A DNA stretch of 64,000 nt from PALSA-188 sp050746185 (GTDB lineage Bacteria; Acidobacteriota; Terriglobia; Terriglobales; Acidobacteriaceae), in contig JBOGLA010000045.1 of the NCBI GenBank assembly GCA_050746185.1, forward strand, positions 40,970-104,969, read 5' to 3'. Position numbers and translations under genes: made by a program. Under the pieces are notes generated by a model. That model was not told where the DNA came from. It was given only the letters and a program-made list of their open reading frames with translations, and did not search any database. Each line of letters starts with the position of its first letter. Position 1 is the first letter of the stretch. Positions 9,054-18,385 of the stretch are shown here, piece after piece.

Positions 9054-9659
9054 TCACCGCGACTTTTCCGCTCTTCCTAAGCATCCGGCGCGGAAGGAAC
9101 GGTCGTCCAACCGGTGCAGCTTTTTCACCATCGCAGATGAAAGAAGCGGGTAGTGATGAATATCGAATAAATATTCCGCGATGAACCATAACGGCTTGTC
9201 GGTGGTCATCCAATCCAGATAATCAAACCGAGCAAGATTGACCGGCCGCGAAAACGTCCTCAATGACCGCTCCCGGCGAAGATTGAAGTATACGTCGAAA
9301 TAACTCAGAGCCAGCTCCCGCAGCGAGCGATAGACCGGCTCGCGATAGCGGCATCCTGTGTAGTTGGATTTCGCAACGGCTCCCCAATGACGGCCAACAC
9401 GATAAATAGCAATAACGTGGTCCGTATCATTTTCAGCTTCGAGATCGAGAATCAGCGGAGGATATCCATTGGCCCGAAGCGCGGCCGCGGCAAAGGTTGC
9501 GCCTTCAAAGCAGTGCGCGGCATTTTCCTTCAGAACGCGCCGGGGGGACCACGCAGTATTCGACAGATGGTAAGGCATGTCGTCAAGAAATTTTTGGACG
9601 CCGAACGGATTTTTCAGGCTGCGCAATTTGCGGAGTTCGCGAGAGGTGAATCCGGTCAT
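9054..9659 (-). CDS. Transglutaminase-like protein
   Basis: About 201 residues resembling transglutaminase-like cysteine proteases. Likely catalytic Cys in NAAHCFEGATFAAAALR, likely His in DTDHVIAIYRVGRHWGA, with an acidic residue following nearby. The opening GFTSRELRKLRSL and KFLDDMPYH look like a conserved family N-terminus. ATG 9659 is preferred over the GTG at 9698 because homologous starts usually precede the TGF segment; no strong ribosome-binding site is present for either. No signal peptide. Substrate unknown. A long inverted repeat (9685-9762) lies just upstream. Confidence 0.72.
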   Translation of the reverse strand: MTGFTSRELRKLRSLKNPFGVQKFLDDMPYHLSNTAWSPRRVLKENAAHCFEGATFAAAALRANGYPPLILDLEAENDTDHVIAIYRVGRHWGAVAKSNYTGCRYREPVYRSLRELALSYFDVYFNLRRERSLRTFSRPVNLARFDYLDWMTTDKPLWFIAEYLFDIHHYPLLSSAMVKKLHRLDDRSFRAGCLGRAEKSR

Positions 9660-9684
9660 CGGTAAAGGGAGTTTACCTAATTTA

Positions 9685-9762
9685 ACCACGAAGGGCACAA
9701 AGGTACACGAAGGCCCCCCTGATTTTGAGCGCCTTCGTGTTACTTCGTGTCCTTTGTGGCTG
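9685..9762. repeat. Imperfect inverted repeat, dispersed type
   Basis: ACCACGAAGGGCACAAAGG...CACGAAGG on the left is mirrored by CCTTCGTG...CCTTTGTGGCT on the right, giving a potential hairpin with 20-plus-base arms and a loop of about 15. This kind of repeat is widespread in Acidobacteriota and neighbouring phyla. It separates two divergent genes. Confidence 0.6.
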
Positions 9763-9837
9763 ATCGGATTAGGCCCCGCCGGACTTCACTTGCCCTTGCC
9801 TCATCCATGAAGCCAAGGTAGATTGTGTGAGAATCAG

Positions 9838-10620
9838 ATGATGAGAATTTATCTCGGACGTCACGTGTATGGATTGGCGGCCGTCGGCTTTGGAGTTATC
9901 ACTCTAGTATGGCGCGACTTCAATACTTGGCAACAGATTGGCCCGCTTGGGAACCCTCCCCACCGTGAGGTCCTCGTGTACATTGCCGCTGCAATCGAAA
10001 TCTTTGGCGGCCTGGCGATTCAATGGCCCAGAACAGCGCGGGCCGGGGCTTTTGCCCTCGGCGCCATCTACCTTGTATTTGCGATGCTCTGGGTGCCGCA
10101 CGTCATTGCGAAGCCGCTGATTTATGATCCTTGGGGCAACTTCTTCGAGCAGTTCTCTCTGGTCTCGGGGGCGCTGATTGTTTACGCGTCGTTCAGTCGG
10201 GGCGACTCGGAACGAGACACAGGAGCGGCACGAATCGGTTACATATTTTTTGGAGTCTGTGTTGTCTCATTCACTTTGGAGCAGCTCTTTTATCTTTCTG
10301 GAACGGCTCAGTTCGTCCCGAAGTGGATTCCTCCGGGACAAATGTTCTGGGCGATAACCACCACAATTGCGTTTGCGCTCGCGGCCATCGCGTTGCTTTC
10401 GGGACGTTCAGCCCTTCTGGCATCTCGATTACTTACAGCGATGATTATCGGCTTCGGATTGCTGATATGGCTGCCGGTGCTCTTTGCCGATCCGCATAAG
10501 CTGTTCAACTGGGCCGGCAACGCGGAGAATCTGGCCATAGCCGGGGCGGCATGGATTGTCGCCGATTTTCTCAACCAGAATCAGCTCCGGCAAAGACTGC
10601 CGGGCTCATCACCCAAATAG
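9838..10620 (+). CDS. Multi-pass membrane protein, DoxX-like
   Basis: About 260 residues, strongly hydrophobic, with about seven predicted membrane segments (for example YGLAAVGFGVITLVW, VYIAAAIEIFGGLAIQW, AGAFALGAIYLVFAMLWVPHV). The early arrangement, including WPRTARAGAF and a helix pair with PHVIAKP, recalls DoxX-family membrane proteins; function unknown. ATG 9838 or 9841 is the start; an earlier TTG at 9823 is less likely. The last 12 bases overlap the end of the convergent HAD phosphatase gene, so the two stop codons lie inside each other's genes. Confidence 0.72.
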   Translation: MMRIYLGRHVYGLAAVGFGVITLVWRDFNTWQQIGPLGNPPHREVLVYIAAAIEIFGGLAIQWPRTARAGAFALGAIYLVFAMLWVPHVIAKPLIYDPWGNFFEQFSLVSGALIVYASFSRGDSERDTGAARIGYIFFGVCVVSFTLEQLFYLSGTAQFVPKWIPPGQMFWAITTTIAFALAAIALLSGRSALLASRLLTAMIIGFGLLIWLPVLFADPHKLFNWAGNAENLAIAGAAWIVADFLNQNQLRQRLPGSSPK

Positions 10621-11295
10621 CTCAGCCAATTCGTCCGCCCGGTCAATCATTACGTCTGGCGGTTCGATACTCAAAGTTTGCGGGGCAAAGCCATAGGTGA
10701 CGCCGCATGTCCAGATTCCGGCGTTCCGGCCAGTCACAATATCAATGGACGAATCGCCAACGATGATGGAAGCCTCAGCGCTGTGACCGGTTTCTTTCAA
10801 TAGAGTGTTTACCCCGAGTGGGTCCGGCTTTTTCGTCGAAAAGCTGTTGCCGCCATACACGCGGATGAAGAACTCATCGAGTCCAAGCGCTTTTACAATG
10901 GCGCGCGACGGCGCCACTGGCTTGTTTGAGAGCACTGCCATGCGGCGGGGCGATCCATTCGAGCCTTGGATCCGGTGCAGTGAATCGGTGATCCCATGGT
11001 AAACCGTCGTGTGGTCCAGTTTATGCTCCCGATAATAGGAGAGGAAGAAATCCAGGCCTTGATTGAAAAATTTTTCGTCGCTGGGATCACCGAGAGCACG
11101 GCGCACCAGCATGGGAGCGCCGTCTCCCACATAGGAAGCGATAACCGCCTCCGGCAATTCGGGATGCCGAAAATGCCGGAGCATGGCGTTGACCGAATGA
11201 ACGAGATCCAGCCGTGAATCAATGAGCGTGCCGTCCAAATCAAAGATCAGGAACTTGATCAGGGGGGGATCGAACTTTCGGTTAAACTTGATCAT
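10609..11295 (-). CDS. HAD-family phosphatase, phosphoglycolate phosphatase-like
   Basis: HAD hydrolase of about 228 residues that probably removes phosphate from a small phosphorylated substrate; phosphoglycolate is the usual guess for this subfamily. Motif I FDLDGTLIDS has both Asp residues, motif II is VLSNKP, the motif III Lys lies in STKKPDPLGV, and motif IV is VGDSSIDI. A cap of about 60 residues after motif I is consistent with type C1. It overlaps the upstream DoxX-like gene by 12 bases at the 3' end (convergent). Confidence 0.9.
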   Translation of the reverse strand: MIKFNRKFDPPLIKFLIFDLDGTLIDSRLDLVHSVNAMLRHFRHPELPEAVIASYVGDGAPMLVRRALGDPSDEKFFNQGLDFFLSYYREHKLDHTTVYHGITDSLHRIQGSNGSPRRMAVLSNKPVAPSRAIVKALGLDEFFIRVYGGNSFSTKKPDPLGVNTLLKETGHSAEASIIVGDSSIDIVTGRNAGIWTCGVTYGFAPQTLSIEPPDVMIDRADELAELFG

Positions 11296-11396
11296 TCAGC
11301 TGCTGGGCGCCCAAGCCTGTAGGGCTAATCCAGTATATTCGGAAGCGCCATAATGGATTTACAATGCACAGGGACCTTCACGCATGAGGTAGCCGA

Positions 11397-13631
11397 ATGG
11401 CGACCACGAAAGCCAATCCGAAGCCAGCCGGAATGACCGAAGGCAGCGTTCCCAGCAACCTGCGTCGCATCACCAGAAATTACGAAGGGCTCTCCCGGGA
11501 GCAATTAGTAAGCGCCTACCGGATCATGTACACCTCGCGACGTCTGGACGACCGCGAGATCATGCTCAAGCGGCAGCAGAAGATTTTTTTCCAGATTTCA
11601 GGCGCCGGGCATGAGGCAGTGGGAGTCGCCGCGGCCTTTGCGATGAAGGCCGGCCACGACTGGTTTTATCCGTATTACCGTGATCGTGCGCTTTGCCTGA
11701 CCCTGGGCGCGACTCCGTACGAAATGCTGCTGCAGGGCGTAGGCGCCGCGGATGATCCCAGCTCGGGTGGCCGCCAGATGCCCTCGCATTGGAGCTATCC
11801 GCGGCTGAACATCGTTACCGGTTCATCCCCCACCGGCACCCAGATTCTGCAAGCAGTAGGTTGCTCGGAAGTTGGGCGATATCTCGCCGCCCATCCGGGC
11901 GCCACCAGGAAAGTTGCCGGAGATTATCGCGAGTTCAAGGACGTTGTATCCCATGACGATGAAGTGACGCTGGTTTCGCTGGGCGACGGCACCACCAGCG
12001 AGGGGGAATTTTGGGAAGCTCTGAATACTTCGTCGAACCAGCGATTGCCCATAGTTTTTCTGGTCGAGGACAACGGATACGCGATTTCCGTCCCGGTCGA
12101 AGTGCAAACGCCGGGGGGGAACATCTCGCGACTGGTGGCCAACTTCCCACATTTCCACTTCGAGGAAATAGATGGCACGGATCTGGTGGCGGCCTATGCG
12201 GCCTTCGTACGTTCGGTGAATTATTGTCGAGGCGGCGATGGTCCGGCATTTGTTCATGCTCACGTGATCCGTCCCTATTCACACTCTTTATCGGACGACG
12301 AGCGCCTTTACCGGGCCGATGCGGAGCGCCAGCGGGATGCCGCGCGAGATCCCGTGCCGCAGATGCAGATGTTTCTGATCCGGGAAGGCATTCTGGATGA
12401 AAAGGGCATTACGGATCTGGAGAAGACAGTAGATGACGATCTTCAGATCGCGGTGGATCGCGCGCTGGCAGCCACAATTCCCGATCCTGGTAGCGTTAGC
12501 AAGTATGTTTACTCTCCTGATCTAGACCCGACCTCCGAGGCCTTCGATTCGCCGGCGGTAGTGACTGCCCCTGATACGCGGCCCGATGCAAAGAAAGTCG
12601 CTCCGAAAACCATGGCCGACCTCATCACCGCAACTCTACGCGATGAAATGAAGAGAGATGAACGGGTCATTATATTTGGCGAGGACGTTGCCGATTGCAG
12701 CCGGGAGCAGTATTTGAAAGAAAAAATGGTCAAGGGTAAGGGCGGAGTCTTCAAGCTGACGTCCGGCTTGCAGTGTGATTTTGGATCGGATCGGGTTTTT
12801 AATTCCCCGTTAGCGGAAGCGAATATCGTAGGCCGGGCAACCGGCATGGCGACCCGGGGACTGAAGCCGGTGGTGGAAATTCAGTTTTTTGACTATATCT
12901 GGCCGGCGATGATGCAATTGCGAAACGAATTGCCGGTCATCCGCTGGCGTTCAAACAATGGCTTTTCCGCCCCGCTAGTGATCAGAGTCGCCATCGGAGG
13001 ATATCTTACCGGAGGCGCGATCTACCACTCTCAGTGCGGGGAAAGCGCGTTTACACACATTCCGGGACTGCGCGTGGTTTTTCCTTCCAATGCGCTGGAT
13101 GCTGCGGGGTTGCTGCGGACGGCGATTCGCTGCGACGATCCGGTTCTGTTCCTGGAACATAAGCGGCTTTACCGGGAAACGTATGGACGCGCACCGTATC
13201 CGGGACCCGATTATATGATTCCGTTTGGGAAGGCTCGCGTCGTACAGCCGGGTACTGATTTGTCTGTGATAACTTATGGCGCGGTCGTTCCGCGGGCTCT
13301 TCAGGCTGCGCAAAAACTGGAGCGCGACCACGGAATAAAAGTTGAAATTATTGATTTGAGATGCCTGAATCCATTTGATTGGGACGCGATTTCCGCATCG
13401 GTACAAAAGACAAATCGCGCCCTGGTGGCGTATGAGGACACGCTCAGCTGGGGGTACGGCGCGGAAATCGCCGCGCGAATCGCGGACCAGATGTTCGAAC
13501 ATCTGGACGCGCCGGTACGGCGGCTGGCGGCGAAGGATACGTATATTGCGTACCAGCCGATCCTGGAAGATGCGATTCTGCCGCAGGTGTCGGATCTCTT
13601 CCAAGCGATGAAACAGCTTTCTGAGTACTGA
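11397..13631 (+). CDS. Fused 2-oxoacid dehydrogenase E1 alpha-beta subunit (branched-chain type)
   Basis: Thiamine-diphosphate E1 component that decarboxylates a 2-oxoacid and passes the acyl group to E2 lipoyl, probably in branched-chain 2-oxoacid oxidation. 744 residues. Residues about 25-370 are the alpha part, with SLGDGTTSEGEFWEAL and VEDNGYAIS forming the ThDP-binding GDG...N motif; residues about 400-744 are the beta part (VIIFGEDVADCSREQY, VVEIQFFDYIWPAM). In many bacteria these are two adjacent genes; a single fused chain is known in Acidobacteriota and Bacteroidetes. ATG 11397 has GAGGT seven bases upstream. No E2 or E3 gene is nearby. Confidence 0.93.
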   Translation: MATTKANPKPAGMTEGSVPSNLRRITRNYEGLSREQLVSAYRIMYTSRRLDDREIMLKRQQKIFFQISGAGHEAVGVAAAFAMKAGHDWFYPYYRDRALCLTLGATPYEMLLQGVGAADDPSSGGRQMPSHWSYPRLNIVTGSSPTGTQILQAVGCSEVGRYLAAHPGATRKVAGDYREFKDVVSHDDEVTLVSLGDGTTSEGEFWEALNTSSNQRLPIVFLVEDNGYAISVPVEVQTPGGNISRLVANFPHFHFEEIDGTDLVAAYAAFVRSVNYCRGGDGPAFVHAHVIRPYSHSLSDDERLYRADAERQRDAARDPVPQMQMFLIREGILDEKGITDLEKTVDDDLQIAVDRALAATIPDPGSVSKYVYSPDLDPTSEAFDSPAVVTAPDTRPDAKKVAPKTMADLITATLRDEMKRDERVIIFGEDVADCSREQYLKEKMVKGKGGVFKLTSGLQCDFGSDRVFNSPLAEANIVGRATGMATRGLKPVVEIQFFDYIWPAMMQLRNELPVIRWRSNNGFSAPLVIRVAIGGYLTGGAIYHSQCGESAFTHIPGLRVVFPSNALDAAGLLRTAIRCDDPVLFLEHKRLYRETYGRAPYPGPDYMIPFGKARVVQPGTDLSVITYGAVVPRALQAAQKLERDHGIKVEIIDLRCLNPFDWDAISASVQKTNRALVAYEDTLSWGYGAEIAARIADQMFEHLDAPVRRLAAKDTYIAYQPILEDAILPQVSDLFQAMKQLSEY

Positions 13632-13646
13632 TTAGCGAAATTGAAA

Positions 13647-13677
13647 AATGGCAGGCGTGAAAGCCTGCCATTGTTTT
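13647..13677. terminator. Strong bidirectional hairpin terminator
   Basis: AATGGCAGGC, loop GTGAAA, GCCTGCCATT, then GTTTT: a ten-pair stem between the E1 gene and the convergent BIG2 gene. Confidence 0.85.
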
Positions 13678-13694
13678 GCGGACTAAATTGCCCG

Positions 13695-16421
13695 CTAATT
13701 CACCGTCAGGGTGGTATCAGCGCTTACGCCATTCAGGGTTGCCGTGATAGTTGTCGTTCCGGAGCCGGCGCTGGTCGCCTGGCCATTGGCGTTGATAACT
13801 GCCACCCTCACGTCTGACGAACTCCATGCCACCTGCGTAGAGAGGTTCACCGCGCTTCCATCACTGAAAATCCCCATGGCTGTAAAAGTTCGCCCCGTCC
13901 CTAGAGTGATGACGGGATTTGCGGGGGCGATGCTGATGGAAATCAGAGTAGCGTTTGTGACCGCCACCGGCGCCGTTCCAGCGTGACCAGCGAATACGGC
14001 TGAGATGGTCGAACTTCCTGGGGCAACTCCAGTTACGAAGCCCCTGAAACCTGCGACGTTGCTGACGGTCGCGGCTGACGCCTTGGATGACGTCCAGGTC
14101 ACTACCGACGTCAAATCCTGCTGGCTGTTATCAGCGAAAGTGCCGAGGGCGGTAAAGGGGGCGATAATCTGTTCTGGAATCGTCGCAGAAGAAGGGTTGA
14201 GCGCAATTGACGTCAAAGCTCCAGACGATTCCACCAGCAAAGTCGTCGTGCTGGATGCTCCTCCGAAATCCGCCTCAATGGTTGCCGTTCCGGAAGACTG
14301 CCCAGTTGCCTGGCCAAATGCGGTCACGGTTGCAACACTTGTGTCCGAGGAACTCCACGTCACGATGGTGCTTACATTTTGAGAAGTGCCATCGTCGTAA
14401 GTAGCGATTGCGGTGTACTGTTGCGTGGACGCCGGGGCGATGACTGCGCTGGCGGGATTGACTGTGACGCCGGTCAGGTTGGCTCCCGAGACATTCATTT
14501 GCGCAGTGCCGGAGGCGCCCTCAAAGGTGGCCGAGATGATTGCGCTGCCTGTGCCCACGGCGGTGGCTATTCCGCGCGTACCGCCGCTATTGCCTACTGT
14601 CGCGACGGTCGTGTCGCTCGATGACCAGGTGACGTTGCTGGAGATGACCTGCGTCGTCGAATCGGTGAAAAGCCCCGTAGCAGCGAAAGTCACCTGTGTT
14701 CCAGGCGCGACGGATGAGATGGACGGCGTGATTGAAATGGAGACGGCAGTCGCAGAACTCACCGTAACAGTCACGGATGTGGTTTGGGATCCGAGGGTCG
14801 CCGTAACAGTAGACTGGCCTGCGCTTATGCCCTGCAATTTTCCGTTTGAAGCGACCGTGGCGACGCCTGGCGTTGACGAAATCCAGGCTGATTGAATGCT
14901 TACGTCGCGGGTGCTTCCGTCGCTGAAAAGGCCTATGGCGCTTAATTTTGAAGTTGTCCCCGCGGCTATGGTCGGGTTCAACGGTTGAATTGATAGCGAG
15001 TTTAGATTGGCCGCGTTTATCGTCAGCGCGGTGCTTCCAGTAATTGTGTTCGCAGTTGCGGTAATTGTCACGGTTCCAAGATTCAAAGCAGTCGCCGCTC
15101 CGCTCACCGTTATGGACACTAGCGAGGGTTGAGAAGAGCTCCATGTAACCGTATTGGTGATGTCCTGGGTCGTGCCGTCGTCGAACGTTCCCGTGGCAGT
15201 GAATTGCTGAATGATTCCCAGGGGAATCGTGCTGTTTGCCGGAGTCACGGCAATGGACGTGAGTTTGCCGTGGCTGACCGTCAGAGTAGTTGAACCGGAA
15301 ATGCTCCCGGAGGAGGCCATAATGGTGGACGAGCCCGTGGCCAGCGCGTGAACCAACCCGCTGGTTGGCCCGGAGGTAATGATGGTGGCCTTAGTCGTGT
15401 CGGAAGAGTTCCAAGTTACCGAACTGGTGATGTCCTGAGTACTGTTGTCGGTGAAAGTTCCGGTGGCTCTGAACTGTTGAGCTGTGCCGGGTGCGATCAT
15501 TGGAAGCGCCGGAGTAACAGATATCGAGACTAGAGATATGGTGATCGTAAGCGGCGCGGTACCGGTGATTGATCCAGAAGTCGCGGTGACGGTCGCGGAA
15601 CCGTTAGATATGGCGTTGAGCAGGCCACCGCTTGAAATTGTCGCTAAAGCTGAGTTGGAGACGCTCCAGGTGACTGAACTGCTAAGATTCTGGGCGCTGC
15701 CATCAGTGTAGTTTCCTGTCGCGGTGACCTGATCCGTAAGACCGACGCCGACCGAGGGACTGGCCGGATTGACGGATATGGAGACCAACAGTGGAGAACC
15801 GACAGTCAATGAACTGGTTCCGCTGATACTTCCCATCGCGGCAGTGATTACGGCCGAGCCATTGGATTTCGCGGACGCGAGGCCGCTACTCGAAATAGAA
15901 GCTACCGAGCCGTTGGAAACCGTCCACGTGACTGAACTGGTGAGATTTTGGGTGCTGCCGTCGGTATAGTTTCCTGTCGCCGTGAATTGGTCGGTTAGTC
16001 CAGCCGCAACCGAGGGAGCGACTGAACTGATGGTGATCGAAGTCAACGCGGGAGGACCCACCATCAGGGAGGCGGTCCCAGAGATGGAGGTTTCAGTTGC
16101 CGTGATGGTGCACGAGCCGGCCGATACTCCTTTGGCAACTCCAGTCGCGGAAATCGTGGCGACTCTGGAATTGGACGAACTCCAAGTCACGGAACTGGTG
16201 AGATCCTTCGAGGTGCCGTCGCTATAAGAGCCGCTCGCGGTGAATTGTTGGGTGAGGCCGGCAGGAAAAGATGGATTGTTTGCCGTGACCGCGATGGATT
16301 GAAGGACAGCGGCTTTAGATCCGCCGCCGGTATTGCCGCTATTGTTGGAAATACCGCCTCCGCCGCACGCGGTCATGACACCTAAGACAATTAACGGCAA
16401 GCATCGCAGAAACTTCGCCAT
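13695..16421 (-). CDS. Lipoprotein made of ten BIG2 Ig-like repeats
   Basis: 908 residues. The N-terminus is lipoprotein-like (LPLIVLGVMTACGGGG), the Cys being the likely lipidated residue. The rest is ten tandem bacterial Ig-like domains of about 85-90 residues, each with the pattern SI.V.P..P..A.GL..QFTATG.Y.DGS.Q..TSSVTWSSS, then VATIS..G.A.G...G.ATITAT and SGTA.LTV. The repeats are similar but not identical, so they arose by old duplication. It is probably exposed on the cell surface as an adhesive or scaffold protein. Plus-strand reading frames through this gene are artefacts of the repetitive Thr/Ser-rich coding. Confidence 0.9.
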   Translation of the reverse strand: MAKFLRCLPLIVLGVMTACGGGGISNNSGNTGGGSKAAVLQSIAVTANNPSFPAGLTQQFTASGSYSDGTSKDLTSSVTWSSSNSRVATISATGVAKGVSAGSCTITATETSISGTASLMVGPPALTSITISSVAPSVAAGLTDQFTATGNYTDGSTQNLTSSVTWTVSNGSVASISSSGLASAKSNGSAVITAAMGSISGTSSLTVGSPLLVSISVNPASPSVGVGLTDQVTATGNYTDGSAQNLSSSVTWSVSNSALATISSGGLLNAISNGSATVTATSGSITGTAPLTITISLVSISVTPALPMIAPGTAQQFRATGTFTDNSTQDITSSVTWNSSDTTKATIITSGPTSGLVHALATGSSTIMASSGSISGSTTLTVSHGKLTSIAVTPANSTIPLGIIQQFTATGTFDDGTTQDITNTVTWSSSQPSLVSITVSGAATALNLGTVTITATANTITGSTALTINAANLNSLSIQPLNPTIAAGTTSKLSAIGLFSDGSTRDVSIQSAWISSTPGVATVASNGKLQGISAGQSTVTATLGSQTTSVTVTVSSATAVSISITPSISSVAPGTQVTFAATGLFTDSTTQVISSNVTWSSSDTTVATVGNSGGTRGIATAVGTGSAIISATFEGASGTAQMNVSGANLTGVTVNPASAVIAPASTQQYTAIATYDDGTSQNVSTIVTWSSSDTSVATVTAFGQATGQSSGTATIEADFGGASSTTTLLVESSGALTSIALNPSSATIPEQIIAPFTALGTFADNSQQDLTSVVTWTSSKASAATVSNVAGFRGFVTGVAPGSSTISAVFAGHAGTAPVAVTNATLISISIAPANPVITLGTGRTFTAMGIFSDGSAVNLSTQVAWSSSDVRVAVINANGQATSAGSGTTTITATLNGVSADTTLTVN

Positions 16422-16939
16422 AGAACTTTTCCTCGCCTTCAGATCGAACTCGAAACCGAGTTACCAATGGAAAGCGACTGCTTACCCGCTACCGCTTTTT
16501 CCATTTGCAACTCTCCAGGACCTATCAGCACGTATGCAAGGTTCTCGCCAATCAAGAGATCGTTTGGATTGAAGCGGATGGAAGAAAAGCGTTGCGTCGG
16601 TGACATGACCAACGGAGGAATGCAGGGAAATGCTTTTCCCTTCGAAGAGAAAGGTAAAGCTCCAGCCATCTGGAAGTTACATTACTTCAGTAACCGCGAT
16701 GCAAATTGCTTGGTGACGAATTGACGTCAGCGGCAGGTTACCAATGATTCGAGAAATCTATTGGCTGTTCCCGCCCGATGTAAGATTAGTAATGTCGGGG
16801 GATTACTCAATCCACTGCTTCCCGTCAGCCTCGCGCTGTTCTGGTTGATGGAGGACCATAGTCAAAACAGGTGTGGCATCCCTGCGTGTCTTCAATTGAA
16901 CCTGCGGGACAAAATTCCCGAGTCGAAAGTTTGACAAGC
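16422..16939. other. Intergenic gap, no supported gene
   Basis: About 520 bases between divergent genes. A minus-strand frame (16439-16669) reads as a short peptide containing NPNDLLIGENLAYVLIGPG, but it has no clear start signal and I do not recognise it. Promoters for both neighbours must lie here; none is convincing by eye. Confidence 0.35.
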
Positions 16940-18301
16940 ATGCGACTGGACGCAATGACAAAAGAGGGGCGGGTTTCGGCAACTGACGTTTCGCTTCATT
17001 CCAATCCTCTCGTGGCGAAAGGCTCGAGCCCCGCGTTCACCTGGCTCTGTGCCTTCTACGTGGTTTATTGCGCCCGCCCCGAGGACTGGATTCCCGGGAT
17101 CAAGTATCTTCCGTTAGCTAAGATTTCGGTGTTCTTTGCTCTATTGGGATTGTTGGCGCTTCCGAGAAAAAACCGGCGAAAGTTTCGTGAACTCCCAAAG
17201 GAATCGCGCTATCTGTTGGCTCTGATTCTTATTTTGTTCGTTTCCGCAATACTTTCCCCTATATGGAAAGGCGGCGCGCTGATTAATACTATTGATTTCG
17301 CCAAGGTTTACGTCGCCTGGGTACTCACCTTTCTGGTTGTCACAGACTTCAAGAGGTTGCGGCGGATAGTTTTTATACAGGCTGCTTCGGTGGCGATAAT
17401 TGCCATAGTTTCGATCGCCAAAGGACACTCTCACCCGCGACTGGAAGGGGTTTTGGGAGGGATTTATGGAAATCCAAACGACCTGGCATTTGCTATCGTT
17501 CTTTCGCTCCCGTTCTGTCTGGCTTTCCTTCTCAGTTCGAAGAGCGTGCTGATCAAAGTGACGTGGACCCTTTCCTTGCTGGTTATGGGTGCTTCGCTTT
17601 TCCTGACGTCCTCCCGCGCCGGATTTATTGACCTGGTAATCGCGGGATCTGTTTGTCTGTGGCACTTCGGTATCAAAGGGAAACGGGCTTACTTAATCGT
17701 TATCGTCCTGGTATTTTCGACCTTGCTAATGGCCGTGGCGGGCAGGCAGTTAGTAGACCGGTTCACTGCAATTTCAGGAGAGAATTTGAATACCGCCATC
17801 GAGGGAAAGGCCTACTCGTCTTTTGAGGCGCGGGCAATGCTCATGCGTCGTGCGGTTGAAGTGATTGAGCACTACCCAATACTTGGGGTTGGCGTCTACA
17901 ACTTCAAGAGTATTTCGGGAGGCTGGCATGAGGTTCACATGACATACCTCCAGGTTGCGGCTGAGGGAGGGATTATTTCTCTCGTCCTGTATTTCATGTT
18001 TTTTTACAGTGGATTCGCCAATCTTCGAAAGTTGCGGCGTAGGGAACTGGGGGCTGAAGCCACTCTTTTTGCCGGGGCACTGCACAGTTCTCTGATCGGA
18101 TTTGTCGTGGGCGCGCTCTTTGCCCCTGAGGCGTATGAGTTCTTTCCGTTCTTCGCAGTTGCATATACTAGCGTCCTGCTTGCCATAGTTGAGAAGCGGC
18201 CCATCGAAGATCCGGCATCCGCCGAATCGCGTCCACTTTTGCGTAAATCGGATCAATACTTAATTCAAGCGGGACGAAATTCCCATGCTGCGCGCTTCTG
18301 A
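16940..18301 (+). CDS. O-antigen ligase/Wzy-like membrane protein
   Basis: About 453 residues with 10-12 predicted membrane helices (for example YLLALILILFVSAILSPIW, AYLIVIVLVFSTLLMAVAG, IISLVLYFMFFYSGFANL). It has the large loop between late helices and the RSR-like SSRAGFIDL stretch typical of O-antigen ligases and exopolysaccharide polymerases, plus HYPILGVGVYNFKSI, which resembles the conserved H-x-x-x-G-x-G loop. Probably ligates or polymerises a lipid-linked glycan. The ATG at 16940 and another at 16952 are both possible; neither has a good ribosome-binding site. First gene of the glycan region. Confidence 0.82.
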   Translation: MRLDAMTKEGRVSATDVSLHSNPLVAKGSSPAFTWLCAFYVVYCARPEDWIPGIKYLPLAKISVFFALLGLLALPRKNRRKFRELPKESRYLLALILILFVSAILSPIWKGGALINTIDFAKVYVAWVLTFLVVTDFKRLRRIVFIQAASVAIIAIVSIAKGHSHPRLEGVLGGIYGNPNDLAFAIVLSLPFCLAFLLSSKSVLIKVTWTLSLLVMGASLFLTSSRAGFIDLVIAGSVCLWHFGIKGKRAYLIVIVLVFSTLLMAVAGRQLVDRFTAISGENLNTAIEGKAYSSFEARAMLMRRAVEVIEHYPILGVGVYNFKSISGGWHEVHMTYLQVAAEGGIISLVLYFMFFYSGFANLRKLRRRELGAEATLFAGALHSSLIGFVVGALFAPEAYEFFPFFAVAYTSVLLAIVEKRPIEDPASAESRPLLRKSDQYLIQAGRNSHAARF

Positions 18302-18385
18302 AATTGCTCAATCGCGGGATTGGGCGGGGTTGCCTCCGAATGCCAGATTCGCGGAACTTCACGAGCCTGGAGAATCTTTGAACGC

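Noticed and set aside
13711..16227. Chain of plus-strand reading frames through the BIG2 gene
   Set aside because: They are antisense shadows created by repeated Ser/Thr/Gly codons; none has a ribosome-binding site or a recognisable domain.
16439..16669. 76-residue minus-strand frame upstream of the BIG2 gene
   Set aside because: No clear start signal and no recognised family; could be decayed coding DNA but not supported.
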